From Thermoleophilia bacterium (GTDB lineage Bacteria; Actinomycetota; Thermoleophilia; Gaiellales; SKUG01), in contig JAOPYV010000174.1 of assembly GCA_025964435.1 (NCBI GenBank), positions 1-40,453 of the forward strand: a stretch of DNA of 40,453 nucleotides. The letters are read 5' to 3'. The position numbers and the translations under genes were made by a program. Shown one piece after another: positions 1 to 8,223 of this stretch (position 1 is the first letter of the stretch; each line of letters opens with the position of its first letter). The notes beneath the pieces are model-generated. The model saw only the letters and a list, made by a program, of their open reading frames with translations, searched no databases and was not told where the DNA came from.

Positions 1-55
1 GACCGTGACGGAGACTGACCCGCGCGAGCCGTGAGGCCGCGGGCCCGGGCGGATC

Positions 56-1852
56 TCAGCTCTCGACGAGCTCCGAGTGCTCGAGCCAAGCGGCTTCGGC
101 CTGCTCGCGCTCGGCGCCGAGCGCATCGAGCTCATCCTGCAGCTCGCCGAGCTTGACGTGGTCGGTCGCCTGGTCGGCCATCTGGGCGTAGAGCGCGGTC
201 GTCTGCTCGTCGAGCTTGGCGATCACGCGCTCGAGCCGGGCGACTTCCTTCTTGAGGACCTTGAGCGAGGCGTTGCTGCCCGCACCAGGGCTGCGGTTCG
301 TGCCGGCGCCGATGCTCTTGGGCCCGGATTCCTCGTCGCCGCGACGCTCCTCGAGGTACTGGTCGATGCCGCGCGGCAGGTGCCGCACCTCGCCCTTGTT
401 GCCGATCGCGTAGACGTTGTCAGTGACCCGCTCGACGAAGTAGCGATCATGGCTGATCACGATGAGCGTGCCGGGCCAGCTGTCGAGCAGGTCCTCGAGC
501 GCGGTCAGCGTGTCGATGTCGAGATCATTGGTCGGCTCATCGAGGATGAGCACGTTCGGCTCCTCCATGAGCAGGCGCATCAGCTGCAGGCGGCGGCGCT
601 CGCCACCGGAGAGGTCCTTCACGAGCGTGCGTGACTTGGGACCGCGGAAGCCGAAGCGCTCGCACATCTGGCCGGCGCTCAGCTGCAGGCCGTCGCTCGT
701 CTTGGCGGACTGGCGCACATCCTCGAGCGCCTCGAGCACGCGCAGGTTGCCGGGAATCTCGGCCGTGTCCTGCGAGAGGTGGGCGAGGCGCACGGTCGCG
801 CCGCGCTCGACGTGACCGGAGTCGGGCGTGATCTCTCCACCGAGCACGCGGATCATCGTCGTCTTGCCGGAGCCGTTGGCACCGACGAGGGCGACGCGAT
901 CACCCGGGCCGAGGCGCCAGGTCGCGTCCTCGAGCAGCACGCGCTCGCCGAACTTCACGGAGATGTCGACGGCGTCGAGCACCTTGTTGCCGAGGCGCGC
1001 GGAGGCGAAGCGCAGCAGCTCGACCGTGTCGCGCACGTCGGGCTCGTCGGCGATCAGCTCGTTCGCGGCCTCGATGCGGAACTTCGGCTTGGAGGTTCGC
1101 GCCGGTGGCCCGCGGCGCAGCCATGCGAGCTCCTTGCGCAGCAGCTGGCGGCGACGCTGGTCCTGCGAGGCAGCCTGGCGATCGCGCTCGGCGCGGGCCA
1201 GCACGTAGGCGGCGTAGCCACCCTCGAACTGGTGGACGGTCGTGTCGACGACCTCCCACGTCTCGGTGACGACGGCGTCCAGGAACCAGCGATCATGGGT
1301 GATGACGACCATCGAGCCGCGTCGGTTCGCGAGGTGGCGGGCGAGCCAGTCGACCGCCTCGACGTCAAGGTGGTTGGTCGGCTCGTCCAACAGCAGCAGC
1401 TCGGGGCTGTCGATCAGCAGCTTCGCCAGCGCGATGCGGCGGCGCTCACCACCGGACAGCGGGCCGATCACGGTGTCGAGGCCGAGCGGGAAGCTCTTGA
1501 GCTCGACGCCGCCGAGCAGCCCTTCGAGCACGGAGCGGAAGCGCGGATCGCCGGCCCACTCGTGGTCGGCGCGGCCACCGACGAGCTCCTCGCGGATCGT
1601 CTTCTCCGGATGCAGCGAGTCGCCCTGACCGAGCAGCTCGTGCGAGAGACCAGCGGTGCGCACGACGTTGCCGTCATCCGGCTCCTCGAGTCCCGCGATG
1701 AGTCGCATGAGCGTCGACTTGCCGTCGCCGTTGCGCCCCACGATGCCGATGCGATCTCCAGCACTGATGCCGAGCGTCACATCCTCGAGGACGTTACGGC
1801 TTGCATAGCGCTTGCCGACTGCATTGAGATTCACGAGGTTGCGAGGAGCCAT
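56..1852 (-). CDS. ABC-F family ATPase (Uup-like)
   Basis: A soluble protein of about 598 residues with two ABC nucleotide-binding domains and no membrane domain, the ABC-F layout. Domain 1 has Walker A GRNGDGKS near residue 39 and LSGGERRR followed by LLLLDEPTNHLD. Domain 2 has GANGSGKT, LSGGERRR and LILDEPTNDLD. Each has a switch histidine in a VITHD or VISHD motif. The last ~70 residues are a charged heptad-rich helix (LKKEVARLERVIAKL), like the C-terminal coiled coil of Uup. Family members act on ribosomes or on branched DNA and RNA; the coiled coil favours Uup over EttA, but the exact role is inferred. The reading frame extends 11 codons upstream, but I chose the ATG of MAPRNLVN because GAGAAT lies exactly six bases before it, as at other leaderless starts here. 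Confidence 0.93.
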   Translation of the reverse strand: MAPRNLVNLNAVGKRYASRNVLEDVTLGISAGDRIGIVGRNGDGKSTLMRLIAGLEEPDDGNVVRTAGLSHELLGQGDSLHPEKTIREELVGGRADHEWAGDPRFRSVLEGLLGGVELKSFPLGLDTVIGPLSGGERRRIALAKLLIDSPELLLLDEPTNHLDVEAVDWLARHLANRRGSMVVITHDRWFLDAVVTETWEVVDTTVHQFEGGYAAYVLARAERDRQAASQDQRRRQLLRKELAWLRRGPPARTSKPKFRIEAANELIADEPDVRDTVELLRFASARLGNKVLDAVDISVKFGERVLLEDATWRLGPGDRVALVGANGSGKTTMIRVLGGEITPDSGHVERGATVRLAHLSQDTAEIPGNLRVLEALEDVRQSAKTSDGLQLSAGQMCERFGFRGPKSRTLVKDLSGGERRRLQLMRLLMEEPNVLILDEPTNDLDIDTLTALEDLLDSWPGTLIVISHDRYFVERVTDNVYAIGNKGEVRHLPRGIDQYLEERRGDEESGPKSIGAGTNRSPGAGSNASLKVLKKEVARLERVIAKLDEQTTALYAQMADQATDHVKLGELQDELDALGAEREQAEAAWLEHSELVES

Positions 1853-1858
1853 TCGGAC

Positions 1859-1864
1859 ATTCTC
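1859..1864 (-). promoter_or_regulatory. -10 hexamer of leaderless ABC-F gene
   Basis: GAGAAT on the minus strand ends six bases before the chosen ATG at 1852. No purine-rich ribosome site lies in the usual place. The spacing matches that at other genes in this window. Confidence 0.4.
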
Positions 1865-1919
1865 GCATGCGCGGGCAACTGGCACGGCACGAGCAGGTAC
1901 GACAGTGACTGCGCTGGGC

Positions 1920-2771
1920 CTAGAAGGTGCGCTCGACGTGGCTGACCTGCATGAGCAGGACGAGGCCGACGACCATGCCGATCCACGCGATGGCGAGGCC
2001 GACGCGGAAGGCGGGATGCACGGCCTCGTAGTAGGCGGTGGCCTCCGGCGAACGGTCGCGCAGGCGGCGCCAGCTGTCGAAGCCGCCGAGGATCACGATG
2101 AGCAGCAGCACCGGGTTCGGGCTCAGCAGGAACATGCCGAGGAGCAGCACGAGACCGCCGATCCAGAGCTTCGGGCTGAGCGCTGCGGCGATGCGGCCGC
2201 CGTCGAGCGGTGACAGCGGCACGAGGTTGAAGAGGTTGAGGAAGTAGCCGGTGAAGGCGAGCGCCATCAGCATCTCGGAGTCGAGGGCGATCGCCGCACC
2301 ATGCACGGCCAGGGCACCGAGGCTGCCGAGGATCGGCCCGGCGATGCCGACGCGCGCTTCCATCGCGGCGTCGCGCGGCAGCTCCTTCATCGCGATTGCC
2401 GCACCGACGAACGGGATGAACACCGGCATGCCGGCATCGATTCCCTCGCGCTTGAGCTGGATCGCGTGACCGAGCTCGTGCACGAGGATGAGCAGCACGA
2501 AGCCGACGGCGAAGGGCCAGCCGAAGATGAACGAGTAGGCGGCGATCGAGACGAGCATCGACGCTGCGGTGCCGAAGAACTTCAGGCCCTTCACGGCGAT
2601 GAAGGCGATCTTGCCGAACTTGAGCAGCAGGAAGCCGATGAAGACGACCGGACCGAGCACGGCCCTGAGCACCGAGGTGCGCGGTACTTCGTGGGTCTGG
2701 TGCTCCAGCGGTTGGTACTCGAGCGGCTGGGGCTCGAGGGGCTGCGGCGGCTGCGGTTCGAGATGCGTCAT
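1920..2771 (-). CDS. Site-2 protease-type (M50) membrane metalloprotease
   Basis: A 283-residue polytopic membrane protein. HELGH at residues 98-102 supplies two zinc histidines and the catalytic glutamate. A later helix carries FNLVPLSPLDGGR, whose Asp190 is the expected third zinc ligand. Both lie in hydrophobic segments, as in the M50 family, which cleaves substrates inside the membrane. The first ~28 residues are a cytosolic-looking proline- and glutamate-rich tail built from repeats of QPLE. There is no PDZ domain, so this is the short type of S2P rather than RseP. The substrate is unknown. It is transcribed alone; TACGGT lies nine bases before the ATG, suggesting a very short leader. 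The 3' end is near, but not coupled to, the ABC-F gene. Confidence 0.88.
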   Translation of the reverse strand: MTHLEPQPPQPLEPQPLEYQPLEHQTHEVPRTSVLRAVLGPVVFIGFLLLKFGKIAFIAVKGLKFFGTAASMLVSIAAYSFIFGWPFAVGFVLLILVHELGHAIQLKREGIDAGMPVFIPFVGAAIAMKELPRDAAMEARVGIAGPILGSLGALAVHGAAIALDSEMLMALAFTGYFLNLFNLVPLSPLDGGRIAAALSPKLWIGGLVLLLGMFLLSPNPVLLLIVILGGFDSWRRLRDRSPEATAYYEAVHPAFRVGLAIAWIGMVVGLVLLMQVSHVERTF

Positions 2772-2804
2772 CTGTCCATCACCGTAGCACTCCGGGCCCG
2801 CTCC

Positions 2805-3356
2805 CTACAGCGGATCGAGCCGGTCGTAGTTGGCGCGCATCGTCGCCGCGAGGGCGACGGCGGCGGCCTGCGCGTCGCGCACGCTCGCCGGGGTGTCCGC
2901 GCGCGGCACGATGAAGCGCGCCTTCGCACCGGATTCGCGGCGCAGCCAGATCTCGAATGTGTCGGGGTCACGCGGCAGGCGGCCGTTCTGCTCGACGCGG
3001 AATCGCTCGAGGTCGGCGGAAGCGCGCTCGACCGACGAGGTCAGTGCCGCGACGCCGCGCTGGGCGGCCTCGAGCGCGGCGATCGGATCCACGCCCGGGC
3101 GCAGCAGGTGCTCGCTCGACTCGTACCAGAACTCGGTCGTGCCGCCATCGCTCGGGTACGTCATGCGCCCGTCGATGAGCGTCGCGAGGCTGCGCACCCA
3201 GGGCTCGAGCTCGATCGTCGTCAGCGCGTAGCGGTCGCCGTCGAAGCCCTGCATGCCGCGCTGCTCGACGAGCATCCAGGCGATCGGGTCGGCAACGGGC
3301 GGCGCGGTGAACCCAACTGGGGCCGTGGCGGGTGCATGTCCGGCGGCAAGCTTCAT
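2805..3356 (-). CDS. Hypothetical protein
   Basis: A 183-residue soluble protein that I do not recognise. It has no signal peptide or membrane helix. The middle is aromatic and acidic (TTEFWYESSEHLL), followed by a helical stretch (AALEAAQRGVAALTSSVERA) and a final part with several arginines. Codon use is typical of the window and GC at third positions is high, so it is very likely a real gene. The ATG is supported by TAGGAT exactly six bases upstream. It diverges from the nuclease lipoprotein gene with only 55 bases between the two starts. No function can be assigned. Confidence 0.75.
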   Translation of the reverse strand: MKLAAGHAPATAPVGFTAPPVADPIAWMLVEQRGMQGFDGDRYALTTIELEPWVRSLATLIDGRMTYPSDGGTTEFWYESSEHLLRPGVDPIAALEAAQRGVAALTSSVERASADLERFRVEQNGRLPRDPDTFEIWLRRESGAKARFIVPRADTPASVRDAQAAAVALAATMRANYDRLDPL

Positions 3357-3362
3357 TCGAGC

Positions 3363-3404
3363 ATCCTACGGACGGCATCCTCGTCGCGAGGCGGTTGCGA
3401 TACT
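3363..3404. promoter_or_regulatory. Divergent pair of leaderless promoters
   Basis: The 55-base gap between two divergent genes holds one -10 hexamer for each: TAGGAT on the minus strand (3363-3368), six bases before the ATG at 3356, and GATACT on the plus strand (3399-3404), seven bases before the ATG at 3412. Neither start has a clear ribosome binding site, which suggests leaderless transcripts. Confidence 0.5.
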
Positions 3405-3411
3405 GCAGCCG

Positions 3412-3960
3412 ATGACCCGCCGCCTCGCAGCACTCGCCGTCGCCACCCTGGGATTCGCCGGCTGCACCGAGTCAGGGCCACGGGAAGACAGCAAGGTGTT
3501 GCGAGCGGACGAGCGGGCGGTCGTCGCGTCGGTGACCGACGGCGACACGATCCGGCTGCGCGACGGACGGCGTGTGCGCCTCGTGCAGATCGATGCGCCG
3601 GAGGTGAACGGTCGTGCCGAGTGCGGCGGTCAGGAGGCCGCGGCAGCCCTCCGCCGAGAGCTTTCGCCCGGCACCAGGGTGCAGCTCGAACACGAGCTGA
3701 CCGCCACCGCAGTCGACGACTTCGACCGTCTGCTGCGCTACGTCTACGTCGGTGACACGAACCTCAACGCGTGGATGGTGGAGCACGGCCATGCCGCTCC
3801 CTACTTCTACGACGGCCAGCGCGGCCGCTTCGCCGCACAGCTCGAGCGCAGCGCCCGTCAGGCGCGTACGAGCAAGGCCGGCTTCTGGCGCCACTGCCCG
3901 AACGCCACACTCAATGCCTCGCGCGGCGTGAATACCGGACCACTGCTGCGCGCCCACTAA
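3412..3960 (+). CDS. Thermonuclease-like (SNase) lipoprotein
   Basis: A 182-residue exported nuclease of the staphylococcal nuclease fold. The N-terminus is a lipoprotein signal (RR, hydrophobic stretch, lipobox GFAGC with Cys18). The SNase domain follows: DGDT at 43-46 for calcium, RLVQIDAPE at 56-64 giving the catalytic Arg56 and Glu64 with the canonical eight-residue spacing, and DRLLRYV with the second arginine near 106. The later NAWMVEHGHA and KAGFWRHC motifs are typical of bacterial members. The enzyme should hydrolyse DNA or RNA phosphodiesters outside the membrane, for nutrition or DNA turnover. An upstream frame extension to 3253 runs over the neighbouring divergent gene and is rejected. 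Confidence 0.9.
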   Translation: MTRRLAALAVATLGFAGCTESGPREDSKVLRADERAVVASVTDGDTIRLRDGRRVRLVQIDAPEVNGRAECGGQEAAAALRRELSPGTRVQLEHELTATAVDDFDRLLRYVYVGDTNLNAWMVEHGHAAPYFYDGQRGRFAAQLERSARQARTSKAGFWRHCPNATLNASRGVNTGPLLRAH

Positions 3961-4007
3961 CCCCGGCGCGCCCAACCGCGGTCCAGAAGTGTGGTCTCCG
4001 TTGGGAA

Positions 4008-4050
4008 GTGTGGCGGCTGAGTCGTCACATACGCGACTCAGCCGCCACAC
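4008..4050. repeat. Perfect 17-bp inverted repeat between convergent genes
   Basis: Arms 4008-4024 (GTGTGGCGGCTGAGTCG) and 4034-4050 are exact reverse complements, with a nine-base loop, TCACATACG. It lies between the 3' ends of the nuclease gene (+) and selO (-), where a two-way terminator is expected, but no T tract follows. Its left side repeats the word AAGTGTGG at 3988 and 4006, and the loop word resembles the centre of the palindrome at 20603-20625. It may belong to a dispersed repeat family. Confidence 0.65.
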
Positions 4051-4111
4051 CTGCGCCGCGTGCGGGGCGGCGGGGCAGCGGGGCGGCGGCGAGGGGCGGC
4101 GAGGCGGGGCG

Positions 4112-5719
4112 CTAGGAGCTGCACGACAGCATCGAGCTGCCGACGCGGGTGCGGGCCCACTCGGGGCGGCGCTGGGCGAAGTGCTCGCGGCTGGGCTGCT
4201 CGGCGTAGGGGCGGCGCAGGACGTCGAGCAGCTCCGTGATGCGCGTGTAGTCGCCGGCCTCGGCGAGGTCGATCGCCTCCTGCGCGAGCCAGTTGCGCAG
4301 CACGAACTTCGGGTTGACCGCGTCCATCTCCGCGCGACGCTGCTCGTCATCCTCCACGCCGCCCTCGAGCACGCGCTCGGACCAGCTGCGCAGCCACGCG
4401 ACGAGGTCGCGCTCGATGTCGCCGCGCACCTCCTCCGGCCGATAGAACGCCTCCGTCAACGGCGCCAGCAGCTCGGCGTCGGACAGCTCCTGGTCCGGGT
4501 CGAGATCCACCAGGGCGAGGCGACGGAAGAAGATGACCTGGTCGATCTCGGTGCTCGTCAGCACGCGGAACAGCTCGGCGGTCAGGTCACTGTCGCCGGC
4601 GAGCGGCGTGTCCCAGCCCAGCCGGCGAGCGAGCATCTGTCCGAAGCAGTCGTCGTACACGTCGGCGTAGTGCTCGAGCGATTCGCGCAGCGGCTCGACA
4701 TCGCCGACCAGCGGCATCAGCGCTGCGGCGAGCTGCGCCAGGTTCCACTGCGCGACGTGCGGCTGTGCGCCGTAGCGGTAGCGCCGCTCGCGCGCGTCGG
4801 TCGTGTTCGGCGTCCAGCCAGGATCGAAGTCCTCGAGCCAGCCGTACGGGCCGTAGTCGATCGTCAGGCCGAGGATCGACATGTTGTCGGTGTTGAGCAC
4901 GCCGTGGACGAAGCCGACGCGCATCCAGTCCACGACCAGCCGCGCCGTGCGCTCGCAGATCTCCCGGAACCAGGTCTGGACGTCCGGCGCATGCGGATAG
5001 TCGACGCGCATCGTGTAGTCGACGAGCTGGCGCAGCAGCGCGGTGTCGCCGCGCGAGGCCGGCAGCTCGAAGGTGCCGAACCGGATGAAGGAGGGCGCGA
5101 CGCGACAGACGACCGCGCCCGGCTCGGGTGCGGCGTTGCCGTCGTAGAGCATGTCGCGCACGACCTGGTCGCCGGTCGTGACGAGCGACAGCGCGCGCGT
5201 GGTCGGAATACCGAGGTGGTACATCGCCTCGCTGCAGAGGAACTCGCGGATCGAAGAGCGCAGCACGGCGCGACCGTCGGCCGTGCGCGAGTACGGGGTC
5301 GGCCCGGCGCCCTTGAGCTGCAGCGTCTGGTGGGCGCCGTCGACGTCGAGTACCTCCCCCAGTGCGATCGCGCGCCCGTCACCGAGCTGGCCCGCCCAGT
5401 TGCCGAACTGGTGTCCGCCGTACGCCATCGCGAAGGGCTCGGCGCCGGCCGGCACGCGGTTGCCCGCGAGCACCTGGGCGAAGTCCTCCGACTCGATCTC
5501 GGCGGCATCGAGCCCGAGCTGCGCCGCGAGCTCCGGCGACCACGCGATCGTTCGTGGCGCCGCGACGGGGGTCGGCGCGACCCGGCTGAAGGCGGCACCT
5601 TCGACCTGGCGCACCGCGTTCGCCTCGATCGGATCCGCCGGTAGCTGGTGCGTGAAACGATTGTCGAAGTCGAGCTGGTCGAGCTCGAAGGAGGTCGCAT
5701 CGGGGGCGGATCCAGTCAT
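4112..5719 (-). CDS. selO: SelO protein adenylyltransferase (YdiU)
   Basis: A 535-residue pseudokinase of the SelO/YdiU family. Members transfer AMP from ATP to Ser, Thr or Tyr of target proteins and act in redox stress. Recognisable blocks are [20 protein letters not shown], the glycine-rich ATP region [36 protein letters not shown], and the active-site block [13 protein letters not shown] with DYGP. The protein ends SCSS, like enzymes in which the C-terminal selenocysteine of other SelO proteins is cysteine. The length fits a full-length bacterial SelO. A GTG two codons upstream is possible, but the ATG at 5719 is preceded by TAGCCT at six bases and is preferred. It stands alone and converges with the nuclease lipoprotein gene. 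Confidence 0.95.
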   Translation of the reverse strand: MTGSAPDATSFELDQLDFDNRFTHQLPADPIEANAVRQVEGAAFSRVAPTPVAAPRTIAWSPELAAQLGLDAAEIESEDFAQVLAGNRVPAGAEPFAMAYGGHQFGNWAGQLGDGRAIALGEVLDVDGAHQTLQLKGAGPTPYSRTADGRAVLRSSIREFLCSEAMYHLGIPTTRALSLVTTGDQVVRDMLYDGNAAPEPGAVVCRVAPSFIRFGTFELPASRGDTALLRQLVDYTMRVDYPHAPDVQTWFREICERTARLVVDWMRVGFVHGVLNTDNMSILGLTIDYGPYGWLEDFDPGWTPNTTDARERRYRYGAQPHVAQWNLAQLAAALMPLVGDVEPLRESLEHYADVYDDCFGQMLARRLGWDTPLAGDSDLTAELFRVLTSTEIDQVIFFRRLALVDLDPDQELSDAELLAPLTEAFYRPEEVRGDIERDLVAWLRSWSERVLEGGVEDDEQRRAEMDAVNPKFVLRNWLAQEAIDLAEAGDYTRITELLDVLRRPYAEQPSREHFAQRRPEWARTRVGSSMLSCSS

Positions 5720-5725
5720 GCCCAC

Positions 5726-5731
5726 AGGCTA
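5726..5731 (-). promoter_or_regulatory. -10 hexamer of leaderless selO
   Basis: TAGCCT on the minus strand, six bases before the ATG at 5719. The same hexamer and spacing occur before the zincin gene at 26336. It decides against the GTG at 5725, which lies inside the gap. Confidence 0.5.
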
Positions 5732-5873
5732 GTGGTTGCGGGCTCGGAATGGGCGACTGCGGTGCGCGAACCTGCAGGAGCTACCGAAGCGCATCCAGCT
5801 CGGCCGCCGCGTAGCGCACGGCACGGGATATATCGACTGACACCCCATCAGCTGCTTCCCCCGGAGGACCACC

Positions 5874-6317
5874 GTGATGATCGTCAACCCCCTCGAAGTC
5901 GAAGACTTCACACAGGAACTGCTCCACCGCCTCGACGATGCGTCCAAGCGCGACGCGGTCGGCCTGCACGTCCAGCTCACCGTGCCGCGCGAGTGCGCGT
6001 ACGAGTGGCTCGACGAGGACCTCCACTCCCACACGGTGCACCTGCCGTCGATGGTCCGCACCACCGAGCTGCACCACAACGCAGCGCCGACCGAGGATGG
6101 CGGCCCGGCTGCCGTGTTCACGCTGCACTCCGGCGGCATGGCGCCGCCGCCGGACGCGGTGCGCGAGATCGCCTTCGAGATGTACCGTCAGGGGGTGCGC
6201 TGGGGCCGCGTGCACCACACGCCGTGGGACCACATGCCCGGCGATGACATCCCGATGCTGCCGGCGCGGTTCGACCGCATCGTCGAGGCTGCCGTGATGA
6301 GCGACGCCCCCGTCTGA
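5874..6317 (+). CDS. Hypothetical protein
   Basis: A 147-residue soluble protein of unknown function, acidic and rich in histidine (AYEWLDEDLHSHTVHL, TELHHNAA, VHHTPWDHMPGDD). No signal peptide or membrane segment is visible. The start is GTG-ATG-ATC; GGAGG at 5863-5867 is six bases from the GTG and nine from the ATG, so either may be used, and I give the longer form. It is monocistronic, lying 148 bases from divergent selO and closed by a perfect 13-bp hairpin at 6330. The many histidines could bind metal, but no known motif is seen. Confidence 0.75.
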   Translation: MMIVNPLEVEDFTQELLHRLDDASKRDAVGLHVQLTVPRECAYEWLDEDLHSHTVHLPSMVRTTELHHNAAPTEDGGPAAVFTLHSGGMAPPPDAVREIAFEMYRQGVRWGRVHHTPWDHMPGDDIPMLPARFDRIVEAAVMSDAPV

Positions 6318-6329
6318 TCCGTCGTTTTC

Positions 6330-6362
6330 GCCCACTCGGCGCAGGGTACGCGCCGAGTGGGC
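6330..6362 (+). terminator. Strong hairpin terminator
   Basis: Arms GCCCACTCGGCGC (6330-6342) and 6350-6362 are perfect 13-bp complements with a seven-base loop, starting 13 bases after the stop of the preceding gene. No T run follows, as is usual in GC-rich genomes. It ends four bases before the ribosome site of the ABC ATPase gene, so it also separates the two transcripts. Confidence 0.75.
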
Positions 6363-6377
6363 AACGAAGGGTTCGAC

Positions 6378-7358
6378 ATGGACGACACGACACCGGCAAT
6401 CAAGGCGCGCGGGCTGGTCAAGCACTACGGCGAGACGCGCGCCGTCGATGGCGTCGACCTCGACATCCCACGGGGCATCGTGTTCGGACTGCTCGGCCCC
6501 AACGGCGCCGGCAAGACGACGATCATCCGCATGCTCGCGACGCTCGTCACGCCTGATTCGGGCAGTGCCGAGGTGCTGGGCCACGACCTGCGCGATGGCG
6601 ATGCCGTCCGCAGCGTCGTCAGCCTGACAGGACAGTTCGCGTCGGTCGACGAGGACCTGACAGGGTCCGAGAACCTGATCCTGCTCTGTCGACTGCGTGG
6701 CTTCGCGCGTGCGCGCGCGCGAGAACGAAGTGCACAGCTGCTTGCCGCCTTCGGGCTCGAGGAAGCTGCGGCGCGACAGGTGAAGACCTACTCCGGTGGC
6801 ATGCGGCGCAGGATCGACATCGCCGCGAGCATCGTCGTCACGCCGGAGGTGCTGTTCCTCGACGAGCCCACGACCGGACTGGATCCGCGCAGTCGCAACC
6901 AGGTCTGGTCGATCATCCGCGCGCTCGTCGCCGCCGGCACCACCGTGCTGCTGACGACGCAGTACCTGGACGAGGCCGATCAGCTCGCCGACCAGATCGC
7001 CGTGATCGAGCACGGCAAGGTGATCGCGCTCGGGACGAGCGGCGAGCTCAAGGCGTCGGTCGGCAGCGGCTCGCTCACCGTTCGGCTCGTCAACGCCGAA
7101 GACCGTCCCGCCGCACTCGAGCTGCTGGCGCGCGAGCTCGACATCGACGTGGAGACCTCCACCGACCCGGTGGCACTGGTCGCGCGCGGCGTGCAGCCAG
7201 ATGCTGCAGCGGCAGCGCTCGGCGAGCTGGCCCGCGTTGGCATCGCCACCAGCGACTTCGCCCATGGACAGCCCAGCCTCGACGAGGTCTTCCTCGCCCT
7301 CACCGGTCGACCGACGTCGTCCTCGGACGACCACTCGCACGCGGAGGTTCCGGCATGA
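6378..7358 (+). CDS. DrrA-type ABC exporter, ATP-binding subunit
   Basis: A 326-residue ATPase of the drug-export ABC class. It has Walker [10 protein letters not shown], signature [15 protein letters not shown], Walker [14 protein letters not shown] and the switch region [13 protein letters not shown], followed by the ~90-residue C-terminal domain common in DrrA and NatA-like proteins. It should energise the permease encoded next; the two genes overlap by ATGA, so translation is coupled. The frame extends to a GTG at 6357 inside the upstream hairpin. I chose the ATG at 6378 because GAAGG lies seven bases before it. The exported substrate (drug, lipid or other) cannot be told from the sequence. 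Confidence 0.93.
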   Translation: MDDTTPAIKARGLVKHYGETRAVDGVDLDIPRGIVFGLLGPNGAGKTTIIRMLATLVTPDSGSAEVLGHDLRDGDAVRSVVSLTGQFASVDEDLTGSENLILLCRLRGFARARARERSAQLLAAFGLEEAAARQVKTYSGGMRRRIDIAASIVVTPEVLFLDEPTTGLDPRSRNQVWSIIRALVAAGTTVLLTTQYLDEADQLADQIAVIEHGKVIALGTSGELKASVGSGSLTVRLVNAEDRPAALELLARELDIDVETSTDPVALVARGVQPDAAAAALGELARVGIATSDFAHGQPSLDEVFLALTGRPTSSSDDHSHAEVPA

Positions 7359-8200
7359 CCATGACACCCGAAGCACCGATCAGCGCGCTCGTGATCGACG
7401 ACGCATTCCGCGACACGATCACCCTGCGCGAGCGCCCACCACAGCCCGGCCCGATCGCCGTGTCGCTGACCTTCGGCTGGCGCGCGCTGCTCAAGATCAA
7501 GCACGTGCCCGAGCAGCTGTTCGACGTCACGGCGTTCCCGATCATGACGACGCTCATGTTCACGTACCTGTTCGGCGGTGCGCTCGCGGGATCGACCGCC
7601 GAGTACCTCGACTTCCTGCTGCCGGGCATCCTCGCCCAGACGATCGTGCTGATCACGATGTACAGCGGCATGGGCATGCGCCTGGACATCGAGAAGGGCG
7701 TGTTCGATCGCTTCCGCTCGACGCCCGTCTGGCAACCGGGCGTGCTCGTCGGCATGCTGCTGGGCGACCTCGTGCGCTACCTGCTCGCCTCGACGATGGT
7801 GTTCGGGCTCGGGCTCATCCTCGGCTTCCGTCCGGATGGTGGCGTGCTCGGCGTGCTCGCGGCGATCGGGCTGGTGCTCGCCTTCGCCTTCAGCCTGTCG
7901 TGGGTGTGGCTGCTCGTCGGGCTCTACGCCCGCACCGCGCAGTCGGTCATGGGCATCTCGATGATGGTGCTCTTTCCGCTCACCTTCATCAGCAGCGTGT
8001 TCGTCGACCCGACCACGATGCCCGACCCGCTCGAGTGGGCCGTCGACCGTAACCCGATCACCTTCCTGGCCGACGGCTCGCGCGCGCTGATGCAGGGTGA
8101 CCCGGTGGGGAACACGGTCACGGTCGTGCTGCTCAGCTGCATCGGGCTCGTCGCCGTGTTCGGTCCGCTGACGATGCGACGCTTCCGCACCGCGAGCTGA
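7355..8200 (+). CDS. DrrB-type ABC-2 permease
   Basis: A 281-residue ABC-2 type membrane protein that follows its ATPase with a four-base ATGA overlap. After a ~45-residue cytosolic N-terminus come about six hydrophobic segments. They include [20 protein letters not shown], a block [14 protein letters not shown], and the [15 protein letters not shown] element typical of ABC-2 permeases of the daunorubicin type, followed by [12 protein letters not shown]. It should form the membrane channel of the exporter with its partner. The 3' end is followed after 23 bases by the lipoprotein phosphoesterase, which appears to have its own promoter. Confidence 0.92.
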   Translation: MTMTPEAPISALVIDDAFRDTITLRERPPQPGPIAVSLTFGWRALLKIKHVPEQLFDVTAFPIMTTLMFTYLFGGALAGSTAEYLDFLLPGILAQTIVLITMYSGMGMRLDIEKGVFDRFRSTPVWQPGVLVGMLLGDLVRYLLASTMVFGLGLILGFRPDGGVLGVLAAIGLVLAFAFSLSWVWLLVGLYARTAQSVMGISMMVLFPLTFISSVFVDPTTMPDPLEWAVDRNPITFLADGSRALMQGDPVGNTVTVVLLSCIGLVAVFGPLTMRRFRTAS

Positions 8201-8210
8201 GCCGATCGGG

Positions 8211-8216
8211 GATGAT
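8211..8216 (+). promoter_or_regulatory. Candidate -10 hexamer before phosphoesterase
   Basis: GATGAT, seven bases before the ATG at 8224. The local word GGGGATGATCA also precedes the ATG at 9943. An ATG inside the hexamer (8212) is the alternative start and would add four residues. Confidence 0.35.
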
Positions 8217-8223
8217 CAGTCGC

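Noticed and set aside
779-1945. Long plus-strand frame across the ABC-F gene
   Set aside because: Antisense shadow of the ABC-F gene; GC-rich DNA gives long false frames. No motif in the translation.
3253-3411. Upstream extension of the nuclease lipoprotein
   Set aside because: It overlaps the divergent gene, adds nonsense residues before a good signal peptide, and lacks a ribosome site.
5781-7376. Long minus-strand frame over the gene at 5874 and the ABC ATPase gene
   Set aside because: It covers the terminator and the antisense of two real genes with clear motifs.
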